64,000 bases of DNA from Pedobacter cryoconitis (GCF_003259615.1 NZ_QLLR01000021.1:40573-104572); one strand, 5' to 3'; shown: positions 1 through 8,975, numbered from the stretch's first letter. The notes: generated by a model from the letters alone, not told the origin. A program made the numbers and translations.

Positions 1-279
1 GAGGCAAAAGTTATCGGTGTAATGCACATGGTGGATAATGGTGAACAGGATGATAAAATCATCGCTGTTGCAAAAAATGATATGTCAGTGAATTATATCA
101 ATGATATTTCTGAATTGCCACCACACCAGATGAAGGAAATCGTAAGATTCTTCCAGGATTATAAGGCTTTAGAAGAAAAGAACGTAACTATCGAAAAGTT
201 GATGGGCGTTACTTATGCTTATAAAGTTATTGAAGAAAGTATAGAACTTTATAATAGTACATTTAGAAACAACTCTTAA
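1..279 (+). CDS. ppa: Inorganic pyrophosphatase, C-terminal part (5' end outside window)
   Basis: The frame is open from base 1, so the true start lies outside the window; the first ATG inside it is not the start. The fragment carries the soluble family I pyrophosphatase signature around residues 11-22 (DNGEQDDKIIAV), where the acidic residues bind catalytic metal ions, followed by a typical helical C-terminus with a KALEEK stretch. The enzyme hydrolyses cytoplasmic pyrophosphate to phosphate and pulls biosynthetic reactions forward. Its TAA stop overlaps the next ATG (TAATG), which suggests translational coupling with the membrane protein downstream. Confidence 0.88.
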   Translation, partial: EAKVIGVMHMVDNGEQDDKIIAVAKNDMSVNYINDISELPPHQMKEIVRFFQDYKALEEKNVTIEKLMGVTYAYKVIEESIELYNSTFRNNS

Positions 280-1604
280 TGGGCTTTCAAATATTCTTAA
301 CCTTTTTCTTAGTCGTCTTAAACGGCTTTTTCGTTGCAGCTGAGTTTGCAATCGTTAAAGTCAGAGCGTCGCAAATAGAAATTAAGGCTAAATCTGGTAA
401 TAGAGTAGCTAATATTGCTAAATATATTACACAACATCTTGATGGATACCTGGCTGCAACGCAGCTGGGTATTACATTAGCATCACTGGGATTAGGCTGG
501 GTTGGAGAATCAGTAATGGAACATCTGTTAAACAATTTATTAACCTCATTAAACCAGTCCCCTGCATTCATCGATTCCTTCTCGAAAACTGCTTCTCCAA
601 TTATTGCATTTAGTTTTATTACGATAATGCACATCGTATTCGGAGAGCTTGCACCAAAATCAATTGCTATTCAGCGTCCTGTAGCGACTACACTTTTTAT
701 CTCTGTTCCATTACAGATTTTCTATGTAGTCTTCAGACCATTTATCTGGTTACTGAACGGATTTGCAAATATCATTTTGAAAGTTTTTGGTATTTCGACA
801 GTTGGTGGTCACGAGGCGGTACACAGTACAGAAGAACTATATTACCTGTTAGATCAGGGAAGAGAGAGTGGCGCGCTGGATAACAACGAGCATGAACTCA
901 TCCGCAACGTTTTTGATTTCAATGAACGTGTGGTTAAAAATATTATGGTACCCAGAACCAAGATTTCGGGTATCGAACTGTCTACGCCAAAAGAAGAAGT
1001 AATCACCTTGATTATTGCTGAAGGATACTCCAGGATGCCTGTATACGATGATATTATTGATAAGATCATCGGTATTATACACGCTAAAGATGTTTTGCCT
1101 TTACTGGCAGGAAATAAAGAGTGGTCATTAAAAGATATTATCAGAAAGCCTTATTTCGTTCCGGAAACAAAGAAGATCAATGATCTGTTAAGTGAGCTTC
1201 AGCAGAAGCGCATTCAGATTGCTATTGTGATCGATGAATTTGGTGGTACAGCAGGTATGGTAACGCTGGAAGATATTGTAGAAGAGATTGTAGGAGAGAT
1301 TCAGGATGAATATGATGAAGAGAAACCTACGGTAGAAAAGATTTCTGATACAGAATTCGTAATCAATGCTTATGCAACGGTATACGATGTGAATGAACAC
1401 CTTCCGCATGATCTTCCTGAAGATCTGGATTTTGATACTGTTGGTGGTTTGGTATCCCATGCTTTCGGGAAAATCCCTGATGTAGGGGATAGTGAAGAAT
1501 GTTACGGCTATTTATTTACCATCCTTAAAAAGACAGAACAAAACATTGAAACCATCAAGCTTGAATTGGTGATCAGTAACAATGATCTGGTAGATAATCA
1601 CTAA
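279..1604 (+). CDS. Hemolysin-family CorC/HlyC transporter-like protein (DUF21-CBS-CorC)
   Basis: This 441-aa inner membrane protein has the DUF21/CNNM layout: four hydrophobic segments in about residues 1-180, a CBS pair at about 200-330 (motif IMVPRTKISGI, then EFGGTAGMVTLEDIVEEIVGEI), and a C-terminal CorC/HlyC domain at about 350-430. Members are linked to Mg/Co transport or efflux; the name hemolysin is historical. Bacteroidota also have the related gliding protein GldE, but I see no reason to assign that role here. The start overlaps the ppa stop by one base. Confidence 0.85.
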   Translation: MGFQIFLTFFLVVLNGFFVAAEFAIVKVRASQIEIKAKSGNRVANIAKYITQHLDGYLAATQLGITLASLGLGWVGESVMEHLLNNLLTSLNQSPAFIDSFSKTASPIIAFSFITIMHIVFGELAPKSIAIQRPVATTLFISVPLQIFYVVFRPFIWLLNGFANIILKVFGISTVGGHEAVHSTEELYYLLDQGRESGALDNNEHELIRNVFDFNERVVKNIMVPRTKISGIELSTPKEEVITLIIAEGYSRMPVYDDIIDKIIGIIHAKDVLPLLAGNKEWSLKDIIRKPYFVPETKKINDLLSELQQKRIQIAIVIDEFGGTAGMVTLEDIVEEIVGEIQDEYDEEKPTVEKISDTEFVINAYATVYDVNEHLPHDLPEDLDFDTVGGLVSHAFGKIPDVGDSEECYGYLFTILKKTEQNIETIKLELVISNNDLVDNH

Positions 1605-1615
1605 AATTAGATAAG

Positions 1616-2320
1616 ATGCACGTTTTTTATACGCCGGATATTACCGCTGATTCCTATATTTTAAATGAGGAAGAAAGCAGGCACTGTATGAAAGTACTGC
1701 GTTTGGTGATCGGTGATGTTGTTCATCTGATTGATGGTAAAGGCGGGCTGTATGAAGCAGAGATTATCGCTGAATCTAAAAGAAATGTAACCCTGCAGGT
1801 GCTGAAGGTCACCAGGGAATATCAAAAGAGAAACCACGGCCTTCATATTGCCGTGGCTCCTACAAAAAATATAGACAGGCTGGAATGGTTCCTTGAGAAA
1901 GCAACGGAAATTGGAATTGATACCATTACCCCGCTGATCTGTGAACGTTCAGAGCGTAAGATTGTCAAAGAAGAGCGCTTGAATAAAGTGATCACTTCGG
2001 CAGTCAAACAATCTTTACAAGCTTATCATCCGGTATTAAATGATGCGATGGGCTTCAAAGAGTTCATCAGTAAATATACCGCTGATTATAAAATGATTGC
2101 ACATTGTGTAGACGGAGAACCACGCGGTTTTATCAGCCAGGTTTCCAAACCGGGCCAGAATTATCTGATCCTGATCGGGCCGGAAGGAGATTTCACCCCA
2201 AATGAAATCCAGCTGGCTTTGCAAAATGACTTTAAACCATTAACTTTAGGTAATACACGTCTCAGGACAGAAACTGCTGCTTTGGCTGCATGTTTTGAGG
2301 TGAATTACTTAAATAGATGA
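1616..2320 (+). CDS. rsmE: 16S rRNA (uracil-1498-N3)-methyltransferase RsmE
   Basis: A 234-aa SPOUT methyltransferase of usual family length. The two diagnostic C-terminal motifs are present: LIGPEGDFTPNEI near residue 190 and LGNTRLRTETAALAA near 212, which form the SAM-binding trefoil knot. The N-terminal PUA-like part has the typical HCMKVLR segment. It methylates U1498 of 16S rRNA in the assembled 30S subunit. It begins 11 bases after the preceding stop and overlaps the next gene by 4 bases (ATGA). Confidence 0.95.
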   Translation: MHVFYTPDITADSYILNEEESRHCMKVLRLVIGDVVHLIDGKGGLYEAEIIAESKRNVTLQVLKVTREYQKRNHGLHIAVAPTKNIDRLEWFLEKATEIGIDTITPLICERSERKIVKEERLNKVITSAVKQSLQAYHPVLNDAMGFKEFISKYTADYKMIAHCVDGEPRGFISQVSKPGQNYLILIGPEGDFTPNEIQLALQNDFKPLTLGNTRLRTETAALAACFEVNYLNR

Positions 2321-2976
2321 AATTCAGGCTACTAATCTTTTTCCCTTTACTGGTTTTACTGACCAGCAGTTTTCACACACCTGCTTATCAGCTGGCAAGA
2401 CTAAAATATAGTGGTGGCGGGGATTGGTATGGCAACAGGACAGCTCTGGTTAACCTTGCTGCCTTTTGTAATCAAAACCTGCATACTAATTTTGCTCCCG
2501 AAGAAGCAGTTGCAGAAGCGGGCAGCCCTGAAATCTTTAATTATCCTTTTATTTACATGACCGGACATGGTAATGTGGTCTTTAGTGTGCAGGAAGCTCA
2601 GAATATCCGCCGTTATTTGATAGGCGGAGGTTTTTTGCATATTGATGATAACTATGGTCTGGATAAATATGTGAGGGTGCAGATGAAAAAGGTATTTCCT
2701 GAGTTATCATTTATTGAATTACCTGCGAATCACCCGATTTACAATGAAAAGTTTAAATTTCCGAATGGTCTGCCTAAGATCCATGAGCATGATGGAAAGC
2801 GTGCACAGGGCTTTGCTTTATTATGGGAAGGTAGAATAGTTTGTTATTATACCTATGAATGTGATTTAGGAAACGGCTGGGAAGACTTTGGGACTTATCC
2901 GGGAGATACAGCCGAAAAAAGAAATAATGCGCTTAAAATGGGCGCAAATTTAGTCAGTTATGTTTTAACCCATTGA
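2317..2976 (+). CDS. DUF4159 domain-containing exported protein
   Basis: A 219-aa protein with a cleavable signal peptide (residues 1 to about 22). The mature part matches DUF4159: LARLKYSGGGDWYGN at the start, then FIYMTGHGNVVFS and a GGGFLHIDDNYG segment resembling a class I glutamine-amidotransferase-like fold. No catalytic role is established for the family; it recurs in Bacteroidota near transporters and rsmE. ATGA overlap with rsmE implies coupling. Confidence 0.85.
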   Translation: MKFRLLIFFPLLVLLTSSFHTPAYQLARLKYSGGGDWYGNRTALVNLAAFCNQNLHTNFAPEEAVAEAGSPEIFNYPFIYMTGHGNVVFSVQEAQNIRRYLIGGGFLHIDDNYGLDKYVRVQMKKVFPELSFIELPANHPIYNEKFKFPNGLPKIHEHDGKRAQGFALLWEGRIVCYYTYECDLGNGWEDFGTYPGDTAEKRNNALKMGANLVSYVLTH

Positions 2977-2977
2977 T

Positions 2978-3478
2978 ATGTATAAGATAAAAGTAAATGA
3001 TACTTATAATTTTGATTTGTCGGCTGTAAATGACTCTTTACAACTGAACGGTGAAGCGGTTCCGGTCGATGTAAGAGAACTTCAGGATGGTCACCTGCAC
3101 TTCATCTATAAAAACAAGTCTTACAACGCTGAGGTAGTTTCTGAAAATCATGAGGATAAAACTTCAGTGATTAAAATCAATGGAAAACTCTATGAAGTAG
3201 CTGTCGAAGATCAGTTTGATGGTTTACTGAAGGCAATGGGAATGGGAGCTGGCAGCGGAAAAGTAGCGCGGGAAATTAAAGCACCTATGCCGGGCTTAGT
3301 ATTAAACATCAGTGTGGTGGAAGGGCAGGAGATTCAAAAAGGAGATAACCTGCTGGTATTGGAAGCGATGAAAATGGAGAACATGTTGAAATCGGTAACT
3401 GAAGGAGTTGTTAAAAAGATACACGTCAGTAAAGGTGATAAAGTTGAAAAGAACCAGGTTTTAATAGAGTTCGTATAA
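2978..3478 (+). CDS. Biotin/lipoyl carrier protein (biotin carboxyl carrier subunit)
   Basis: A 166-aa protein with a C-terminal biotinyl domain (about residues 95-166). The attachment motif EAMKMEN is intact, its lysine being the biotinylation site, and the second half-repeat ends with KGDKVEKNQVLIEF. The N-terminal half resembles the linker/BT domain found in carboxylase alpha subunits. It probably serves an acyl-CoA carboxylase (propionyl- or methylcrotonyl-CoA type) rather than AccB of fatty acid synthesis, but the partner carboxylase is not in the window. It starts one base after the previous stop. Confidence 0.82.
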   Translation: MYKIKVNDTYNFDLSAVNDSLQLNGEAVPVDVRELQDGHLHFIYKNKSYNAEVVSENHEDKTSVIKINGKLYEVAVEDQFDGLLKAMGMGAGSGKVAREIKAPMPGLVLNISVVEGQEIQKGDNLLVLEAMKMENMLKSVTEGVVKKIHVSKGDKVEKNQVLIEFV

Positions 3479-3541
3479 AATCCGGGCTGATCTGTAGAAA
3501 ACCGGAAACCGGAAGTGATTAAATAAAAGAAGTAATTGCAT

Positions 3542-3575
3542 AAAAAAAGAGGAACTGAAAGGTTCCTCTTTTTTT
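3542..3575. terminator. Bidirectional hairpin terminator
   Basis: An A-rich/T-rich perfect stem (left arm 3542-3555, right arm 3562-3575, loop TGAAAG) sits between the convergent biotin carrier gene and gldJ. The A-tract and T-tract on either side allow it to act in both directions. Confidence 0.85.
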
Positions 3576-3598
3576 ATTTATGAGCTAGTGTCTTTATG

Positions 3599-5203
3599 TT
3601 ATTTCTTTTTCGCGTTGAAAGGCTTTTGCTGTTTAGGCTTGAACTGAGGTTTTCCAACAGAATGGATCTCAGAAGCACCCAGCATGGTCATCGCACAGCG
3701 GAAACCAATGTCAGCAGTAGACTCATCTTGTGGTAAGAAGCGTCTTGTTGCAGGGTTTAACCATAAAGCCTGGTCATCCCATGAACCACCCTTGTAAACT
3801 CTTGATTTATTGTTGACCAGTGTAATTTCACCATATAACTTGTTTTCCTCATCGCGGAAACCTCTTTGGTCAGCATAAGAATTTTTTACCGTATCTGCTT
3901 TAGCAGTAGCAGCTTGTTTTTCTGCCCAGGTTTGTTTTTTACCAGAAACAGCAGCAGTCATAATAGGTCTGTTATAAGCGTCTTTCTCCAGCCTTCCGGT
4001 TAATGGATCGGCAACCTTTTTATCCTGGTAATAATTTCCCCTGTATGGGTTTAAAGCATCTGCGTCTGCAAAAGTATTAGAGCGGTAAACATCGGCTACC
4101 CATTCATTTACGTTTCCAGCCATATTGTATAAACCGAAATCATTTGGCACATAAGAACGAACAGGAACCGTAATACTTCCTTTATCATTCAATGTACCGC
4201 CAACTCCCATATAATCACCTTTAGTTCTTTTAAAGTTGGCCAGGATCAAGCCACGGGTTTTGTTCTTCGCAGAACTGATACCCAGACCATCCCATGGATA
4301 GATTTTATTGCTGGAAATGTTTTCGTAATTCGTATTTCCGATTAAACCTAAAGCTGCATATTCCCATTCAGCTTCTGTAGGCAGGCGGTATGGTTGTTTG
4401 ATAATACCGTCTTCTAACCTTACATTCCTTGTAGCGCCACCTTTTTGACCTTTGCCATTTGCGTTGGCAGCAGTAGCCGCAGGGCTGAAATCTTTCATTG
4501 CCTTGGTTCCTTTATCGTCATACTGTCCGTTTAAATACAGGTCAGTATTGAAAGGTCCGGTTGGTTTAGCAGCTGTAGCAGCAGCATTTGTTTTTTTACC
4601 GTTTTTACCTGTACCGTTCAGATCCTTATAACTGGTCATATAGTTTTGCTCTCTTAAAAGAGATTCATTGACTATATCTGTTCTCCATTCACAATATCTT
4701 TGTGCCTGTTCCCAGCTTACGCCTACAACAGGATAATCCTGATAAGCAGGGTGTCTTAAATAATTATCAACGTAAGGTTCATTGTAAGAAAGAGGCCTGC
4801 GCCAAACCAGCGTATCAGGTAACTCGTTGTAATAATATTCGTAGTTAGTCGGATCAACTTTTCTGATCCAGTTGAGATATTCTAACCAGTTTGTATTGGA
4901 AACCTCAGTCTCATCCATGTAGAAGGAAGATACCGTAGTCTCTCTTTTGTGGTTGTAATCTTTAAGCTCCTGTCCCGGAACATTGGTCGCGCTTCCGCTC
5001 ATCACAAATACACCACCTTCAATTTCAACCAAACCCGGACCAGGTCCGCGCTTGAATTTATTGTTTACCTGAAACCCTCCGTTTTCTGGTCTATTGTATG
5101 CTAATCCTGTCTTTTCGGAGGTTGCACTTTTTTTCGATGTGCACGAAACTATTGAGGAAACAGACAATAAAAAAGCAAATGAATATAGGTATGTTTTTTC
5201 CAT
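3599..5203 (-). CDS. gldJ: Gliding motility / T9SS lipoprotein GldJ (SUMF1-like)
   Basis: I chose the ATG at 5203 (534 aa) because it opens a lipoprotein signal with lipobox SSIVSC; an in-frame extension up to 5284 would bury that signal. The mature protein is a formylglycine-generating-enzyme-like domain (segments VGVSWEQAQRYCEW, YRLPTEAEWEYAA, YNMAGNVNEWVADVY, KGGSWDD, GFRCAM). In Flavobacterium johnsoniae GldJ is an outer-membrane-associated lipoprotein needed for gliding and type IX secretion. GldK is a shorter paralogue; length and the neighbouring porV favour GldJ. Two Ala/Asn/Lys/Gly-rich inserts (NAAATAAKP and AATAANANGKGQKGG) interrupt the domain. It is divergent from porV. Confidence 0.85.
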   Translation of the reverse strand: MEKTYLYSFAFLLSVSSIVSCTSKKSATSEKTGLAYNRPENGGFQVNNKFKRGPGPGLVEIEGGVFVMSGSATNVPGQELKDYNHKRETTVSSFYMDETEVSNTNWLEYLNWIRKVDPTNYEYYYNELPDTLVWRRPLSYNEPYVDNYLRHPAYQDYPVVGVSWEQAQRYCEWRTDIVNESLLREQNYMTSYKDLNGTGKNGKKTNAAATAAKPTGPFNTDLYLNGQYDDKGTKAMKDFSPAATAANANGKGQKGGATRNVRLEDGIIKQPYRLPTEAEWEYAALGLIGNTNYENISSNKIYPWDGLGISSAKNKTRGLILANFKRTKGDYMGVGGTLNDKGSITVPVRSYVPNDFGLYNMAGNVNEWVADVYRSNTFADADALNPYRGNYYQDKKVADPLTGRLEKDAYNRPIMTAAVSGKKQTWAEKQAATAKADTVKNSYADQRGFRDEENKLYGEITLVNNKSRVYKGGSWDDQALWLNPATRRFLPQDESTADIGFRCAMTMLGASEIHSVGKPQFKPKQQKPFNAKKK

Positions 5204-5354
5204 AATTGCGCATTGAGCTATTCTAACTTTTAAAATTACACAAAAAAAGATCGATGCAACAAAATAATTCAATAATATCATCATAGATTAACATCTTGCA
5301 ATATATATGCGCGCAAATGTTAAGTCTTAAATTAAATAATTTGCTTATTTAAAT

Positions 5355-5362
5355 TATATTTG
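5355..5362 (+). promoter_or_regulatory. Candidate -7 box for porV
   Basis: TATATTTG fits the Bacteroidota TAnnTTTG -7 consensus, 59 bases before the porV start. No well-spaced -33 TTG element was found, so this is tentative. Confidence 0.35.
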
Positions 5363-5421
5363 AAGAAGAGAGTCAACACTGACCCATACCTATCTATGAA
5401 CCTGAAAAAGAAAATCAACTA

Positions 5422-6606
5422 ATGAGGATAATAAAACTGAAGTGCTCTTCAAGATTTCTATTGATTTGCTTCTTTTTTGCTGTGGAAACTTTCTCTCTGC
5501 AGGCACAGACACCAGAAACACAAAGTAATGGCAGCAGGTTTAACAGTTTGAAAACGGCAGTCCCGTTTTTACTGATCACGCCCGATGCGCGGGCCGGGGG
5601 GATGGGAGAGGCCGGGGTGGCGATCTCACCAGACGCGAATTCTGGTAGTATTAACCCTTCCAAACTTGCTTTTCTGGAAGAGAAATATGGATTTTCAGCT
5701 TCTTATAGCCCATGGTTGAGAAGTATTGTCTCTGATATTAATTTAGGCTACCTGAGTGGATTTTATAAACTGGATGACAGAACAACCCTGGCGGCTTCCA
5801 TGCGTTATTTTTCTCTGGGTAAAATACAGCTGACTGATGCGAATCAGCAAGAGCTGGGTACTTCCAGTCCAAGTGAATTAGCTATTGATGCAACTTTTGC
5901 GCGTCGTTTTGGAGATTCCTTCTCTTTGGGAACCTCTGTCAGATACATTTATTCAAACCTGGCAGCAGGAAATTTTGGTGTCGGACAGCAATCAAAAGCG
6001 GGTAAATCTCTTGCGGTGGATATTTCTGCTTATTTCAAAAAGCCAACCTATATGCTTGGACATGACGCGATTGTATCCGCTGGCGCGAATATTTCAAACA
6101 TCGGTACAAAAATGAGTTATGTAGATGGCGGTCAGAGTTCTTTTTTGCCGACAAACCTGAAAATCGGGGGAGCCGCAACGCTGATCCTGGATGATTATAA
6201 TGAAATAACGCTTGCTCTGGATGTTAATAAACTTTTAGTACCTACCCAGCCGGTTTATAATCAGGACGGAAGTATACAGTCGGGCAGAGATCCTGACCGT
6301 TCAGTTCCTTCTGGTATCTTTGGCTCGTTCAACGATGCGCCGGGAGGCTTCAGCGAAGAGGTAAAAGAGATCAATATAGCCTCAGGACTGGAATATTGGT
6401 ACAATAAGAAATTTGCGCTCAGAACCGGGTATTTTTATGAAAGCCCGCAAAAAGGAGATCGAAGATATTTCACTTTAGGTACAGGCTTTAAATACGAGAA
6501 TTTTAATTTCGATGTATCTTACCTGGCCGCAAGTGCAAGAAAAAGCCCGTTGGCTAATACTTTAAGGTTTACCTTATTGTTTAACTTAGGGAATACCAGT
6601 AAATAA
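5422..6606 (+). CDS. porV: Type IX secretion outer membrane protein PorV (LptO)
   Basis: A 394-aa protein with a signal peptide ending near QAQ (residue 29) and a FadL-like beta-barrel. The PorV hallmark follows directly: LLITPDARAGGMGEAGVAISPDANS, then a conserved SPWL segment; the C-terminus is aromatic, as for an outer membrane barrel. PorV works with the sortase-like PorU and the SprA translocon to release and modify T9SS cargo. In F. johnsoniae porU, porV and gldJ are neighbours; here gldJ is divergent and no porU lies next to it. The start overlaps a tiny upstream frame (5396-5422) as TAATG. Confidence 0.88.
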   Translation: MRIIKLKCSSRFLLICFFFAVETFSLQAQTPETQSNGSRFNSLKTAVPFLLITPDARAGGMGEAGVAISPDANSGSINPSKLAFLEEKYGFSASYSPWLRSIVSDINLGYLSGFYKLDDRTTLAASMRYFSLGKIQLTDANQQELGTSSPSELAIDATFARRFGDSFSLGTSVRYIYSNLAAGNFGVGQQSKAGKSLAVDISAYFKKPTYMLGHDAIVSAGANISNIGTKMSYVDGGQSSFLPTNLKIGGAATLILDDYNEITLALDVNKLLVPTQPVYNQDGSIQSGRDPDRSVPSGIFGSFNDAPGGFSEEVKEINIASGLEYWYNKKFALRTGYFYESPQKGDRRYFTLGTGFKYENFNFDVSYLAASARKSPLANTLRFTLLFNLGNTSK

Positions 6607-6617
6607 ATATAAAAAAA

Positions 6618-7094
6618 ATGAAGATTAAAGTAGGATTTGGATTTGACGTACACCAGTTAAAAGGTGGTCATCCATTCGTGGTTGGAGGAGTGAATCTTGA
6701 ACACCATCAGGGAGCATTTGGACATTCAGATGCCGATGTTTTATTACATGCAATTTGTGATGCTTTATTAGGGGCTGCGAACCTTCGCGATATTGGCTTC
6801 CATTTTAAAAATACAGACCCAAGATGGAAAGGGATCAGCAGTGTTATCCTTTTGCAGGAAACAGTTAAATTGCTTACCGAAAAAGGCTGGAGCATTGGAA
6901 ATATCGATGCAATGCTTTGTCTGGAAGCGCCCAAAATCAATCCTCATATTCCACAAATGCAGCAAAATATAGCTGATGCTATCGGCATGTCAACAGAAGA
7001 TATTTCCATTAAAGCAACCACGAATGAAACGATGGGTTTTATTGGCAGGGAAGAAGGAGTGGTTGCCTATGCGGTTTGCCTGATTGAAAAATAA
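6618..7094 (+). CDS. ispF: 2-C-methyl-D-erythritol 2,4-cyclodiphosphate synthase IspF
   Basis: A 158-aa enzyme of usual length. Metal ligands are visible in FGFDVHQL (Asp and His, residues 9-11) and in HSDADVLLHAICDALLGAA (His near 36), and the C-terminus has the family motif KATTNETMGFIGREEG. It converts CDP-ME-2-phosphate to the cyclodiphosphate in the MEP isoprenoid pathway. It lies 11 bases after porV. Confidence 0.96.
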   Translation: MKIKVGFGFDVHQLKGGHPFVVGGVNLEHHQGAFGHSDADVLLHAICDALLGAANLRDIGFHFKNTDPRWKGISSVILLQETVKLLTEKGWSIGNIDAMLCLEAPKINPHIPQMQQNIADAIGMSTEDISIKATTNETMGFIGREEGVVAYAVCLIEK

Positions 7095-7140
7095 AAAACA
7101 ATTGGTGCTGCAAGGGCGTTGTTTAGAAAAACCCCTTATT

Positions 7141-7356
7141 ATGAAAAAATCATTCCAATGTTTACTCGTAGCAGGAATAACAGCCATTTCTATTTCATCC
7201 TGTACCATGGGTGATAAAGGAAGTGAGAAAGTTCCTGATTCAGTAAAAATAGATACTAATATCAAGGCTTCTTCACAGCCAGCACAGCAAAAGAGTTCTG
7301 ATACTACGCTAATTGATAGTTTGCAGACAGATCACTCCAAGCCAGTTAAAAAATAA
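7141..7356 (+). CDS. Small predicted lipoprotein, function unknown
   Basis: ATG at 7141 gives a 71-aa protein with a clean type II signal peptide and lipobox (SISSC, Cys at about residue 21). A longer frame from 7084 overlaps ispF and would hide the signal. The mature part is short, polar and rich in Ser/Asp/Lys, probably disordered. I do not recognise a family. It follows ispF by 46 bases and is closed by a strong terminator. Confidence 0.65.
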   Translation: MKKSFQCLLVAGITAISISSCTMGDKGSEKVPDSVKIDTNIKASSQPAQQKSSDTTLIDSLQTDHSKPVKK

Positions 7357-7360
7357 TAAA

Positions 7361-7387
7361 GCCGCTGAGTCATAAGATTCAGCGGCT
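7361..7387. terminator. Hairpin terminator between convergent genes
   Basis: An 11-bp GC-rich stem with one G-T pair (GCCGCTGAGTC / GATTCAGCGGC, loop ATAA) is flanked by AATAAA and TTTATTATT. It lies between the small lipoprotein (+) and the pirin gene (-). Confidence 0.85.
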
Positions 7388-7421
7388 TTATTATTTAAGA
7401 TCGGTTTGATCTCTTTGAAAA

Positions 7422-8294
7422 TTAATCTTCGAGATAACCGAATTTACCCTCGTTATAATCGCTGATTGCCAATTTTATTTCTGCCTGATTGTTCATTAAG
7501 AACGGCCCGTATTGTGCAATTGGCTCATGGATAGGTTCCCCACTTAAAACCAGGATAATACTGTTTTCTGAAGCCTTAACACGGATTTCCTCTCCATCAT
7601 TCTTAAAATATACGAATTCATTTGCAGCTGCTTGCGCTCCATTGATGACCAGGTTGCCTTCTACAATCAATATACCTGTATTAAAATCTACCGGAAAATT
7701 GAATATAGCTTCCCCATCAGCATTTAAACGTACATTATATACATTCATAGGACTGAAAGTGGTGGCGGCTCCTTTGACATCCTTATACTCACCTGCGATA
7801 ACTTCTGCCGTTCCTGCATTTTCCGGTAAAATGTATCTTCCGATAGTATCATTTTGGATCGCCTGATACTTAGGTTTACTCATTTTATCTTTAGCAGGCA
7901 GATTTACCCACAGCTGAACCATTTGAAAAGCACCGCCCTTCCTGCTGAATTCCTTTTCATGATACTCTTTATGAAGGATACCACTTGCTGCTGTCATCCA
8001 CTGTACATCACCAGGGTAAATAACCCCACTGTTTCCGGCGCTGTCATGATGTGCAATTGCACCATGGTAAGCAATCGTCACGGTTTCAAAACCACGGTGC
8101 GGATGTACTCCAACACCGCGTAACTGATTCGTTGGCGGAAGTTCCATTTTATCATTAAAATCGAGCATATAGAAAGGGCTCATTTTAATTTTATAGCCTC
8201 CCGGGAAAAAGTTACTCACTTTAAACCCATCACCGACCATGTGTGGTGTTGGTGCGGCTAAAACAGCCGAAACAGATTTTATAGTGGTTTCCAT
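7422..8294 (-). CDS. Pirin family protein
   Basis: The ATG at 8294 gives 290 aa; a TTG two codons upstream is a weaker alternative. The N-terminal cupin carries the pirin signature: GVHPHRGFETVTI with metal-binding His residues, then GDVQWMTAASGILHKEYHE with further His/Glu ligands; a second cupin domain follows. Some pirins act as quercetin 2,3-dioxygenases, others as redox sensors. The downstream neighbours on this strand, YceI and a Crp/Fnr regulator, suggest a redox or stress context, but no substrate can be named. Confidence 0.9.
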   Translation of the reverse strand: METTIKSVSAVLAAPTPHMVGDGFKVSNFFPGGYKIKMSPFYMLDFNDKMELPPTNQLRGVGVHPHRGFETVTIAYHGAIAHHDSAGNSGVIYPGDVQWMTAASGILHKEYHEKEFSRKGGAFQMVQLWVNLPAKDKMSKPKYQAIQNDTIGRYILPENAGTAEVIAGEYKDVKGAATTFSPMNVYNVRLNADGEAIFNFPVDFNTGILIVEGNLVINGAQAAANEFVYFKNDGEEIRVKASENSIILVLSGEPIHEPIAQYGPFLMNNQAEIKLAISDYNEGKFGYLED

Positions 8295-8358
8295 AAGCAA
8301 TCGTTTTTGTAGCAGGTAATTGAACAGGTATTCGAACAGGTGTTAAAAAGGTTGTTGA

Positions 8359-8889
8359 CTAGGCTTGTTTTGCAAATTGCAATTCACCTAATATTTTAAC
8401 TTCCTCACCTAACATTACACCGCCAGTTTCTAATGCAGCATTGTAAGTCAGACCGAAATCAGTTCTGTTAATTTTTCCTTTGATCGTAAAACCAGCTTTC
8501 GTATTTCCCCATGGATCTTGTGCAGTTCCGCCAAATTCAACATCTAAAATAACTGGTTTAGTTACATCTTTGATAGTCAGGTCACCTTTCAATTGATAAT
8601 CGTCACCATCTTTAGTAAACGATGTTGATACAAAAGAAATAGAAGGGAAGTCTGCAGCATTAAAGAAATCACCACTTTTCAGGTGACCGTCTCTGTCTTT
8701 GTTACTTGTGTCGATAGAATCAACACCTGCTTTGAAAGAAACAGCTGCATGTTCGAAATTATCATTTTCAGTATCTAATTCTGCAGAAAATTCATTGAAA
8801 CTACCAGTTACGGTAGAGATCATCAAATGTTTTACTTTAAATTGAAGTTCACTGTGTGTTGGATCTAATACCCATTTAGTAGTTGCCAT
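8359..8889 (-). CDS. YceI family protein
   Basis: A 176-aa YceI lipocalin-like protein: opening WVLDPTHSELQFKVKHLMIS, central SGDFFNAADFPSISF, and GDLTIKDVTKPVILDVEFGG. Family members bind polyisoprenoids or similar amphipathic molecules in a beta-barrel. No signal peptide is visible, so it is probably cytoplasmic, unlike E. coli YceI. It lies 64 bases upstream of the pirin gene, same strand. Confidence 0.93.
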   Translation of the reverse strand: MATTKWVLDPTHSELQFKVKHLMISTVTGSFNEFSAELDTENDNFEHAAVSFKAGVDSIDTSNKDRDGHLKSGDFFNAADFPSISFVSTSFTKDGDDYQLKGDLTIKDVTKPVILDVEFGGTAQDPWGNTKAGFTIKGKINRTDFGLTYNAALETGGVMLGEEVKILGELQFAKQA

Positions 8890-8975
8890 AATCTTTAGTT
8901 TTAATATTGGTTTTTATTATAACACAAATCTAAAGCTAATGTTAGGCGTGGATGTTGATGTATGATAAGAAATAA

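Noticed and set aside
3599..5284. Longer GldJ start at 5284
   Set aside because: It would place 27 residues before a clean lipoprotein signal; the ATG at 5203 fits the lipobox.
7084..7356. 90-residue version of the small lipoprotein
   Set aside because: It overlaps ispF and hides the type II signal that begins at 7141.
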